A DNA stretch of 64,000 bases from Tetrapyrgos nigripes (Eukaryota; Basidiomycota; Agaricomycetes; Agaricales; Campanellaceae), in assembly GCA_013368315.1 (NCBI GenBank), contig JAACJM010000022.1, positions 620,001 through 684,000 on the forward strand, read 5' to 3'. The notes below the pieces were generated by a model. The model had not been told where the DNA came from, did no database searches, and was given only the letters and a program-made list of their open reading frames with translations. Both the position numbers and the translations under genes were made by a program. Below are positions 45,614 through 55,394 of this stretch, piece after piece. Numbering within the stretch: position 1 is the first letter of the stretch; every line of letters begins with the position of its first letter.

Positions 45614-45990
45614 ATACATTTCAGTCACATAGATTCATCTATGCTAAAAGAACTGGGGAAATGTAAGCATGAGGTATCTTAGGTATCTTATAAAAAATAA
45701 TCTCGTTGCAGCTTGCTACAGTCTTTCATTACTCAACTTCATTAAAGGTATGACCCTATGACATATTTATGGAATCATAACTGTAGCATACATTAAAAGA
45801 ACTGGAGAAATGTAAGCATGAGGTATCTTAGGTATCTTATAAGAAATAATCTCGTTGCAGCTTGCTTCAGTCTTTCATTACTCAACTTCGTTAAAGGTAT
45901 GACCCTACGACATCTTTATGGAATCCTAACTTTAGTTTACATTTCAGTGACATAGATTCACTTGTACTAAAAGAACTGCGGAAATGTAAG
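45614..45990. repeat. 149-bp tandem duplication plus partial third copy
   Basis: The blocks starting AAAAGAACTGG at 45646 and 45795 are near identical (GAGGTATCTTAGGTATCTTA, TCTCGTTGCAGCTTGCT, CATTACTCAACTTC). A partial third copy starts at 45969, and an ACATTTCAGTSACATAGATTC motif lies before copy one and before the third. The array lies upstream of the KDZ start and downstream of no other gene, so it may overlap the KDZ promoter. Confidence 0.9.
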
Positions 45991-46135
45991 TGTCTGCACG
46001 AGGTGTTGCTCTTGCTCTACGCAGGTTTTAAGGAAAGCCGTGGTGATATTCAGATATTTACTGCCTCTAGATAAATAGGGATGATTTTTTTATGTGATGT
46101 ACAAAACCCTCGCTCCCTGATCCAGCTTCATCCTC

Positions 46136-49100
46136 ATGTATCATCGTGTCAGACAGCAAGGCAGAAACAATGTCCAGAAAATTTCTCTCAGTGACGCTCT
46201 CCAAGGCAAATCAACTATCTCTAAACCAACAGCTTCTTCGGAAGAGATCTCCCAGGACGGACGTCGTGTGAAACGCAAAGCTATGGAGGTTGAAACGCCG
46301 TTGGAATTGAAGAAACTGCGTGAGGCTCAGCGCGCCCAATTTTTGGATCAACTTCGAGACTATTCTTTCGGGGATTCATACGAAGCAGCTCTTGGCAACA
46401 TTGCAGATGAAGATCTGCCTCATGCTGTGGATGACACAACACCAAATGTGGTGGTTGTCAAGGAATGTAGAAATCGTCGACGTTACCTGAGTTCAGTGAG
46501 TCATCCTTCAAAGAGGTTTTTTGTTTGAAAACTCTTGCTAATTTATATTGGTCTGTAATAGGATGAACCTCTTAAGGAGTGGACTCCATTCCGAGACGAA
46601 TATCTCGCTGAGCTACTCAGAGGCGAGAGAAGAGGAGATGTGGATGTAGAGGCCTGCTATATCTGTGAGGGTGCAGCCCTAGATGATGAATCGGTGGCCC
46701 TTTACCAATGTAAGTCGGGTTGCATGGTCCCTGGACTTTTATGCAAGCAGTGCTGCCTAGATATTCACAAGTATAGGCCACTGGATCTCATCGAGGTGCG
46801 TGATGGCTTAATCTCTCGTGTCAATGTGTTGATAAATGTGGGCAGAAATGGAATGGGAGTTTCTTTCAGGAATTAACTTTGAAGTCGATGGGTCTCGTTG
46901 TACGCCTAGGCCACCAAAAGGATGTCAAATGCTTACATCCGCATTGCGTTCAGTCATTTACAGTCATCCATACTAATGGGGTGCATGACGTTGCTATGGA
47001 ATTTTGCAATTGTGCTGAGAAGGCACGGTGGGGCGAATACAGAACACAGCTTCTCCAGCAGAATTGGTTTCCCGCCACTCATCTTGAACCTCGCAGCTGT
47101 GCAACATTTGAGGCTTTGAATACGTTCCATGTAATGACCCTTCAAGGAAAGTAACCACATACGATTATTACAATGGGACGGAAAAGCTCAGGAACAATCA
47201 TGGTCTGTGCGTTATCAAGGTTGGGACAATTCAGTCAAATGAACATAGAGAATGCTGATTTGAATTGGACCATCAGGATCGGTACAAACCATTCGTGAGA
47301 ATGGTGCAGGAATGGAGGGATTTGAAGATGCTGAAGTGTTCAGGTGCTGGGAACGATGCGTCAAAACTGATAGAGTTGATTGCTCCTGGTAGCTTGGCTG
47401 TTAGATGTCCGGCTTGTCCTTGGCCTGAAGTAAACTTGCCAGAAGATTGGGAGGACGGCACACCAGATTTGAGGTTGAGTTTTCTTTCACAAATTTGTCC
47501 AGATATCTCTGACAGATTCTGTCTTCATTTTCTAGGTTTAGATATTGGCTGTTTCTTGCCATTGACGCTTGTTTTAGACTGAAACGACGACAAGTGTCTT
47601 CTCAAGAAAAGGATCCAGGTTTACATACAGGAAAAGCTTACTTTGTGGAGCCAAAAGAATATGATCAGTGGGTAGCCACAATTCCGACGCAGACAGAGGT
47701 ATGAAGTTCTTCTGTGGTCTATCGCTTAATTGAAATAATTTTGATCTTTAGACATGTACATGTAATCGATTGAGTTCTATCAATCAAGCTAACACGAGAA
47801 ATTGTGCGGGTTATGCCGCCAGTGGTGTAGGTATCTGCGTTTGCGCTCGACACGAGTTTGTACAACCAAATGGTGCTGTGGACCTTCAAGAGGGTGAAAA
47901 GTATGCTAATATGGATTATGCTGCTGCATCCACCATGCGTCATCATAAACCAAAAATCACCAAAGTATGGTCTTACGATATAGCATGTCAATGGTGTATA
48001 CACCTTATTGAACACTTGAAATGGCTGCCACCTTTGATCTGCCTCAATCTGGCTCTGCAAATAATTTATTTTGTTGTCCCCAAGTTGCATATCTATGGAC
48101 ATCAAATTGCCTGCTTACTCTTATTTTCATTGAACTGGTTATGGGGAGCGGGTCGGACAGATGGTGAGGGTGTTGAGCAGACATGGGGCCATATGGGCCC
48201 TGTTGCCACAAGTACACGCGATATGGGTCCTGGGTCAAGACATGATATGCTGGATGACCATTGGGGTCATTGGAATTGGGTGAAGTTAGTTGGCCTCGGT
48301 GAGAATTTGATTTGAATTTCGTATTGAACTTTACATGTTGACACATCATATACTTACTATTAGGTCCTCTGCTTCTTCGGAGATTGTTGACTGCAATCTC
48401 TGAGCAGATAGTACATGAACGTGCTCTTAAAGAGTTTACTGAAGCTCAAAATGCTCAGGACGATGACACGACTCGAAACGGCACAGTGGGAGAGTATGAT
48501 CAAGGAATGGGAGTCTGAATTGGCACTACCAGCAAAGTCTCGGACTAAGCCTAATCCATACGAGGTCCCAAAGTCAGGTATGAATTCCCTATGTTCATTT
48601 AATAATTCATCATTACTCAAAATGTATAGGATTAACCGAGAATGACATCAAATTGGCATTACTCGAGCAAGAGGTGGTGGCAGAGGCAAATGGCTCGATT
48701 TCTGTACATGCAGTGAGCCCTGCCAACTTCATCTCGCTGGGATTAGAACTTGAGGACCAGCAGTAAGTACTATCAATTTGGTGAAGGAGGAAACAAGGAA
48801 ACTCACGATGCAGTAGGCGACATTTGAAATTGGATATTAAAGGCAAAACATTCGAGACTGTGGTCCAGAAAACTACATTACTACAACGGCGTACCAAACT
48901 TGTCCGTGGAATAGGAAAGTTCCGATCAATCCAGCAAACTTACATGCCAGCGGCACTCATTCTTCTGCAGGCATCCGCTGCTGCCAATAAGGAGTTACAG
49001 CCTGAGGATATCAAGCTGTACCTGCCGTCTGAGCTCCCCCCGGATCGTCAAAGAGATGGATGTAGGACTGGGCTGATTGAAATAGAGAAGAAATTTCGTG

Positions 49101-50108
49101 AAGGGCAACTGCGGAATACATTAAATCAACTTCGGAACCATCTTCACATGAAGTCTAGGCTCTTGACATACAGAACGTCAAATGTTGCTCACCAGGCGGC
49201 GGTGACACGATCGGCGGCGTTGTTTAAACGAAATCAATGTCAAATCGAACTGTATACACGACGGTATCAAGGGGCATATCAGGCCATGCTCAGTATGGAA
49301 GGCTCAGGGAATATGACTTGGAGGAAATTGAACGACTCGGACGTGCGTTTGATGAATGGGGACGGTGATAGGGCGGTGGGAAACGAGAGAAAGCGAAAAA
49401 CCAGAAGGAATGATAATGGTACAGAAGGGAAAGATGAGGAAGTAATTGAACCGGAGCTTGCCCAGGAGGTGGCCAGTCGGCTTAGAACTGTAAGAAGTAT
49501 GGTCGGTGAGGGCTCAAGAGAGAGCTCTTGGATCTGGAGGGTTGGTTCAGGTGGGGAGTTGATCGACGACAAGATCTTGGAAGAAAGTAAGTATTGTATT
49601 CCATACATTTACTGATTTTGATGTCTTGAATGATTAGTTGTCCGTGTGGAGTGGTGCAAATCCTATGCCCGGGCAAAGCGGTGGCAAGAAGAGGTGATTC
49701 TTTTGAAGGAGGAAATGCGTTGTTGCCTAGTCACCTTGGAGTTCCAGGCCATTCAATGGGACAATTGTGCAATTTTCCAAGGTCCACTGCAAAAGGGTGC
49801 TTCTGCCTGGAATCCAGATTGGCAGCTCACGAAGAATACACTGGGCCATTGGTTGAAGGAACAGATAAATGTCATCAGGAAGGGGTTGCCGCTTACGCCG
49901 CATCACAGGCGCACATGTATCGAGGCTTGGCAACGCGTTTCAAGACACTGTGGGCAGGGATTGGGCAAAAAGAGCAAGATTTGGAGGCCGGAAAGGCCTT
50001 AGGGCAAGTCAGGAAAACAATATACTCACTGGAATTAGATGAAGGAGACGAGGGGAGGACCCTTTAGATGTTGATATACTTGTGGATGAGGATGAGGATG
50101 ATATGTAA
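46136..50108 (+). pseudogene. KDZ-type transposase gene, almost complete
   Basis: The start at 46136 gives a basic N-terminus. Introns at 46496-46561 and 46796-46845 join YLSS|DEPLKEWTPF and DLIE|KWNGSFFQELTLKS. A CxC2-like zinc finger (CYICEGAALDDESVALYQCK, GLLCKQCCLDIHKYRPLD) precedes LVVRLGHQKDVKCLHPHCV and VIHTNGVHDVAMEFCNC. The catalytic region has Asp 47564 (LFLAIDACFRLKRRQ), Asp 47977 (SYDIACQW) and Glu 48166 (GRTDGEGVEQTW), the expected DDE of Kyakuja-Dileera-Zisupton transposases. The C-terminal half runs through VSPANFISLGLELEDQQRRH and QALYMP-like QQTYMPAALI to an acidic end (DVDILVDEDEDDM, TAA 50106-50108). One-base shifts near 47150, 48475 and 50055 break the frame, so this copy is probably just inactivated. 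Terminal inverted repeats were not located. Confidence 0.9.
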
Positions 50109-50255
50109 AATATACATGCAGGATTACTGATCCGGTCACACAAACAACGAAACAACAAGTTAATAATTAATGAAGATACAGGGTGCTAACGGCAATAAGA
50201 AAGATCAAGTCTGTAGGCTTTCTGCAGTCTTCCAACTCTGAGATGACGCATATCC

Positions 50256-50720
50256 CTAGGAATGAAAATGTATTTGGAAAACTGAGAAAAATACCCTGTG
50301 AGCGAAGGAAACCAGAACGAAAAGTTGTAACGCACCCTATAAATAAAAATGTATTTGTTGGCGAGAGTGGCTTTAAACACAGCCTCAAGAACGAATTGAT
50401 GTATCTGGGCCTCAACTCCGTTGAATGATGGTAATGGAATGTCGGAAACGACAACATGGGTACCTAGAAATCAAAATGTATTTTGAAAACTGAAAGTGTA
50501 AGCGAGGGAAATGAAAATGAAACGTTGCAACGCACCCTAGAAATCCTGCAGTATTCCATGCTTGTCGGCGGGAGCGTCTTTACACAGTTTTAACAATGGA
50601 TCAAAGAATCTAGACCTCTGCTCCAGTGAACGAGAGAGGAGCATTGGAAACTCCAATACAGGCATCTAGAAATCAGAATGTATGTGGAAACCAGAACAAA
50701 ACGTTGTAACGCACCGGTGC
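50256..50720. repeat. about 205-bp tandem repeat, two and a bit copies
   Basis: Shared words CTAGAAATCAAAATGTAT (50256, 50463, 50667) and ACGTTGTAACGCACC (50325, 50523, 50702) recur with a period of 180-205 bp. Copies are diverged. Confidence 0.75.
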
Positions 50721-51306
50721 TGGGCCAGATCAAACCCTCCAAAGTACTACATCGGACTGCCAGCAGTCCCAGCCCCTGCGTCCCACGTCATCGACAGCAT
50801 CAATGATGGTGCCACCGGTCCGGACGTCATAAAAAAAAACCTCGTGAACGTTGAGTGTACCAACCGATTACGTTGCGACCTCCTAATGCAACCGGTACGA
50901 ACATGTAATGCGTGCGTGGTAAATCCGTGGCTTGGAAAGAGGCAAGTAGAGGCGACGCAGCCCAAAAAGTGAGCTGTAGGGCAAAACAAGTGAAAAGAGC
51001 GGACAGAAAGCCAGCGGGTGAGCAGTCGGTTGACAGAGACAAAAACCCCACCCGCTGAGTCCTGAGGAGCTTGAGGGAGGAGAAGGGGGGTGGAGGAGGG
51101 TGTGCTGGAACGAACGGGGAAGCGGTGTGGTGGTGGTAAGGGCTGAAGTACTCTATTTGGCAAGCCAAACAGTCAAACAATTGTGTGCACGTGGTAGATA
51201 TTTCAATTGATCAATTTTTCACGACATTATATTTTATTTATAGCCAGCGGAAGCGCAGCTAAGCAGGGGCAAAAATACCTCCAACTGGACCTGCTGAAAA
51301 GCTGGA

Positions 51307-51325
51307 GGGAGGGAGGGGAGGAGGG
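51307..51325 (+). other. G-quadruplex-forming motif
   Basis: GGGAGGGAGGGGAGGAGGG has four G runs of three or more with 1-4 base loops. No gene is known nearby, so any role is unclear. Confidence 0.5.
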
Positions 51326-51555
51326 AAAGTGGCGCTGACTGGAATGCCATATTTGGAAAGGGTGCACGTGGTAGATAATTGAGAATTGCTACAATAGATA
51401 GTTCAATTCATTATTTGCAGCGTAAGTACTGTCAAAAACCGGTTCGGAGAACCCCGAGAGGTGGCCGGAGCGGCACTGTATATCAATTCAGAGAGCGCTG
51501 GCTGATGCTGCCGAGTGCACATCAAAAAGGGGAGTATCAGTCAATTAACCGTTGA

Positions 51556-51600
51556 TGATGCATTACATAGCTCAGGCTTATACCTGTATGTGATGCATCA
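51556..51600. other. stem-loop
   Basis: Arms TGATGCATTACATA (51556-51569) and TATGTGATGCATCA (51587-51600) pair at 13 of 14 positions around a 17-base loop. No T-run follows, and the context is the distal flank of the hAT fragment. Confidence 0.6.
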
Positions 51601-51731
51601 TTCTTACAGCTACAGCTGGGACTTTGGCACGTTGAAATTCTGGTGATGTGCGTTTACCAAACCAGCCTAGGCGATACGTGGGATGGCAGACTGAGATTAG
51701 AGCATCAGCTCAATGCTCAATTGGGATTCAC

Positions 51732-52099
51732 TCAACGCTTACCTGTGGCAACAACGTAAAATTGATTAGCTTGGGCTAACCTGTTGTACTTATCCAGCTT
51801 CAAAATGCCAGCTTCCAGTGCCGTTGAATAGCTTTGAAGATTTGGCTTTGACTTGAGGGCAGTCAAATCTTTTGTGAGCTTGCGATATGTTGGTAGGACA
51901 TGGGGCAAAGTCGGCGTATCAGCACGAGACATCAAGAGGGTCACTTCTGTGAAGATCTGTGAAAGAGTACTCAGTCATTTAATCCACTATCGCTTCATGA
52001 AAAGACATATATATTTACCTGAAGGATCTCTTCAATCTTTTCGAGCACTTTCCAATCCTCTTCGGACAGACCAAGAGCTCGCAGATCTTTTTGGCGGAA
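51732..52099 (-). pseudogene. hAT transposase, C-terminal fragment
   Basis: Text on the minus strand: FRQKDLRALGLSEEDWKVLE (52099 onward), EKIEEILQ, then an intron (about 52019-51958, GTAAAT...TCACAG) joining to IFTEVTLLMSRADTPTLPHV, LPTYRKLTKDL and KLDKYNRLAQANQFYVVAT. This is the hAT segment that normally follows the RDVRTRWNST...AIDEW part, which here lies at 55395-55530. The far C-terminal dimerisation region (LHP...W) is not found beyond 51732. The fragment belongs to the gene at 55395-59141. Confidence 0.75.
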
Positions 52100-52100
52100 T

Positions 52101-52270
52101 TACGAGGCCTCTTAAAGGCCGAGTTAACTTAGATCGACTTTTGCTATCTTCCCACGCCTGCAGATTTATATTGTAGTCTCCACGACAACCGAATTGCGGT
52201 CTGGACCGGGTCCTCCAAGGACTAATGACGTCGACAACCACGACGTCATGTCTCATTTCTCCAATGTCCA
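52101..52270 (+). repeat. TACGAGGCC-family element, 5' part, inside hAT
   Basis: TTACGAGGCCTCTTAAAGGCCGAG begins exactly where the hAT fragment ends (GGCGGAA|TTACG); shown here only as TTACGAGGCCTC. Internal words ACAACCACGACGTCATG and GCGGTCTGGA are shared with the 54386 copy. Confidence 0.7.
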
Positions 52271-54125
52271 CCCTCCTCCGTCCCTCAAGCTTGCCTTCAT
52301 CTCGAGTACAGATTCTCCAACGAAATCAGCTCATGTCCATGGTTTGCACATTCTTACATTTTCGGCAATCACAGAGAGTCATGGCGGATGGTAAACTAAT
52401 GTCATTCCTTTTTTTGGGCGGCTCCATTTTGGGGTCGCCGCGTTTAGCCTATACATTTTTCTTTCTTCATGCCCGTCGACTCGCGTACGAAGACGGAGCA
52501 ATTAGATATATATTATTATAGAACGCTACGGAACCACGGAGAAAGACGGAGAAAGATGGAATGCAGGTGACCTCGATGTGTCACCAAGTGTCGGGTGGGG
52601 ATCGAGCACAAGACCACATCCTCTCAAAATGCAGATGAACGGGCTATCACCGAATTGTGAAGTATTATCACGATGATCCTGTTCAGACAACCAATACATC
52701 GCGCAGCAAGCTGCTGACAAGTACTCGCTGTTCGACGAAAGTTTGCGGGAAAGCAGTTACGAGAATTGTGCGGGCCGGCGGGCCCATGCCTTGGATTAGC
52801 TGTATTTCTCAGTACACTACATCCAGAAAGTTGTACACAGCCAGGATAGTTTTTTAGGGCTTTATCTACATTATAATATTTTCTTGGCTTTTTAAACCCT
52901 CAGCCAAGTGCTCTATTTGAGTACCAGTGCTGCTAAATGACCAAATTTCAAAATTTTTGATCAACATACTTATATCTGATAATTACCGAGGATCTGGTCA
53001 TAGAAAGAATTCAAGGGATATCTGTGCATTTTAAAAGCATATTCCGTCAATCTCCGAGGTACATATCTGCTTGTTAATACAAGCCGAGTCGAGGCAAAGA
53101 GAGAACGGGGCTCTCAAGAGGCGTGGGAATTGGCATCGGGTAGCCCCGAATGACGTCGAGACGAGCTTTTCTCAACGTTGAAGGTACTCTTTCATTACTT
53201 ACAAGCTATTTTCCTAAGTTTTAAATGCAGCATTGAGCACAGGTAGCAATAGAGAGCAACAGTTAGTTAGATGCATCGGGTATTGGCTGGTCCGCACCTG
53301 GCCCGCACCTGGCCCACACATAGTCCCAATGATGTCATATGTGCAGCCCGCCCCGATGGATCTGCGGGTCAGTTCTCGACGTGCGTGCCACTTTCCAGGT
53401 CACACATGTACGAAACTTGAACTTGTAAGAGTAGGTACAGGCCTTCATACTTGTACTATTCATCTTCTCGTACTCGCATATACATATCTATCATTTAAGT
53501 ATCTGTTTTCAAGCAGGGATTAGCCTGATCAAACTTGAAAAAGAACGTATTAATAGTGTTTGCTAACTACATTGTCTAAGAGACTCAGAAAGTGGATCAG
53601 ACTGCTTAAATAGGGAATTTTCGTTGAGATATTCTTCAGTATGCATTTCTACATAGTGGAGGATAATTTGAACTGATATTTTGGTGGCACGCACATACAC
53701 AGCCACTGACCCGCTGACCTGCAGGGGTGATCTGCACAATCCTACACACCGTGCGGGAAATGGTGGTGGGCAAACCCTGCCAGCGGCGCGGACGCTTACT
53801 AAGCTTCCCATCAGAAAACCCCTATCGCAAACCCGCGATGCTCAATAGCTTTTTCGTCTGCTCATGGGACATCTCCGGCTCTTCATGAAAAAATGTCTTA
53901 AGTATACCGCAATCTTGCTACAATAAAAAATCTGTATACTGTACATAGGAATCTATACTTCAGGCCGATAATAACCATTAAAATACTACAAAAACAAAAT
54001 TTCTTATTGTACATCCATTTAGACGCCCGCAAAGAATGATGCCTGAAATTTTGACGAGCTTGGCTGGGAGTCTCGAGAAGCCATTGAGCGATAAAGATGG
54101 ACACGGTAAAGCTCAGCAAAATGTA
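52271..54125. other. insert between hAT halves, no gene
   Basis: No convincing coding sequence. It contains GC-rich words (tandem CCGCACCTGGCC near 53295), an inverted repeat at 53364/53714 and AT-rich segments. One or more inserted non-autonomous elements are the likely content. Confidence 0.4.
53364..53714. repeat. inverted repeat pair
   Basis: GCGGGTCAGT...GTGCGTGCCAC at 53364-53391 matches the reverse complement of GTGGCACGCAC...ACTGACCCGC at 53684-53714. Two ungapped blocks of 10-11 bp match exactly, separated by unequal middles. Confidence 0.65.
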
Positions 54126-54126
54126 T

Positions 54127-54384
54127 TACGAGGCCTTTAGGCTGAGTTAATTTATGTCGTAGTGACCTCCCAAAGCTTTTCCACGGGTTCAAACTCCCAC
54201 CCCTGTTCATTGCCGCTCGTCGAGCGCCCATCCATTATGACGTTGTTCATGGGTTTCTCGGAACAACTGGTAACCAAGGCAGCGTTTGCACCTTGCCTTC
54301 GACGCTGCCTTTCTTCCCTGTTCCCCACTGCACCTGGGTCTCTCCACTGTCACTTCATCCTTTCTCAAATTCAATATTGACCAT
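54127..54384 (+). repeat. TACGAGGCC-family element, CpG-rich copy
   Basis: It begins TACGAGGCCTTTAGGCTGAG. The A-box-like AGGCTGAGTTAA (54139-54150) and B-box-like GGTTCAAACTCC (54186-54197) are 36 bp apart, as in tRNA-derived promoters. It keeps the CpGs lost in the 28.3-kb copy. The 3' hairpin end is missing; the next copy begins at 54386. Confidence 0.8.
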
Positions 54385-54385
54385 T

Positions 54386-54640
54386 TACGAGGCCTTTAGG
54401 CTGAGTCAATTTTCAATTTATGTCGCAGAGCGACCTTCCAAATCTTTTCCACGGGTTCAATCTCCCACCCCTAAGTCGGTCTTTACTCCTGACAACCGAA
54501 GGTCGGAAATGTCTAGACGCGGTCTGGATCAGATCCATGTGACGACAACCACGACGTCATGCCAGTGTGTCCAGACTCGACCTTCACCCTCACGACCACC
54601 TCCTCTCCCTGTCTCACCCTTTGCATTTCACGACTACTAG
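54386..54640 (+). repeat. TACGAGGCC-family element, adjacent copy
   Basis: TACGAGGCCTTTAGGCTGAG is repeated 259 bp after the previous copy, with GGTTCAATCTCC at 54464-54475. The downstream half (GACAACCGAAGG, ACAACCACGACGTCATG) matches the 52101 copy, so two subfamilies are present. Confidence 0.75.
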
Positions 54641-55321
54641 ACACGGCCTGGCCTAGGCAAAGTCCTTATCTTCCGAGTCACGCACAAGACATATACATAC
54701 AGGCAAAACGATAGCGAGGCCCCATTGGTGCGTATTTTTGTCATGTTCTTTTATTTAGCTTTTCTCTTGTCTCGTACCTCCATCGCGTACTTTGTACCTC
54801 TCTATCGTCTATTTCACAGAGTAGAAAGAGGTCTACTCATACGTCTAGGTCCGAGCTGAGAGGAACCGTTACACTGTTCATCTCATTCTACCTGTCCCAC
54901 TCCTGGATCCGCCTTGAAGATCCAGCGCTTCATGCACAGGTGACAATGTTTACCACCAGTTGGTTTTTTTGCATTGGCCTTTGCTGGTATGGCGCAGGCG
55001 CAGGTGTTATTGGGAAACAGGCTGCTCATGTCGTTGACCTTACTTCCTAGTTAAAGTTGGGTTGTTAGAACTGTTGGTGGTCAGGATGCCTGTCGTTCTC
55101 ATTCATTCTGAGACGTCTATGATCTTGGGTGCTAACATTGATGTTTCTTTTATATATCAGATGCTGAAGTCATTTCTGTATATATTTTGAATCCTTATGC
55201 ATTATTCAATGTTGAACATTGTTCATTTACTGTTCTCTGTCTTACAAGTTCTGGTATAGTCAATATTATGTGTTTTGCCTCACAATTGCTCTACATGGAA
55301 GATGTAATTTTTGGTCCTGCT
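54641..55321. other. no gene seen
   Basis: Non-coding insert sequence between short-element copies; C/T-rich at 54740-54920. No ORF, RNA gene or terminal repeat is supported. Confidence 0.4.
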
Positions 55322-55392
55322 GAAGACCATACCAAAGGAAGGGGCCTCGTAGCTTGCCATGCGAAGCAGTGGCCCCTTACCCCAGTACCCAC
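55322..55392 (+). repeat. TACGAGGCC-family element, 3' end
   Basis: The sequence ..GGGGCCTCGTAGCTTGCC..GGCCCCTTACCCCAG matches the 3' end of the full copy at 30046-30324, including the GGGGCC/GGCCCC hairpin, and stops at TA where hAT coding resumes. It is the partner end of the 5' part at 52101. Confidence 0.75.
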
Positions 55393-55394
55393 TC

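Larger units (their letters stand above)
50109..51555. other. non-coding, repeat-bearing stretch
   Basis: Holds a tandem array of about 205 bp at 50256-50720, a duplicated GTGCACGTGGTAGAT word (51184 and 51363), and G-rich runs around 51080-51115 and 51303-51326. A 96-codon plus frame (50682-50972) shows no recognisable domain and is probably chance. Confidence 0.5.
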
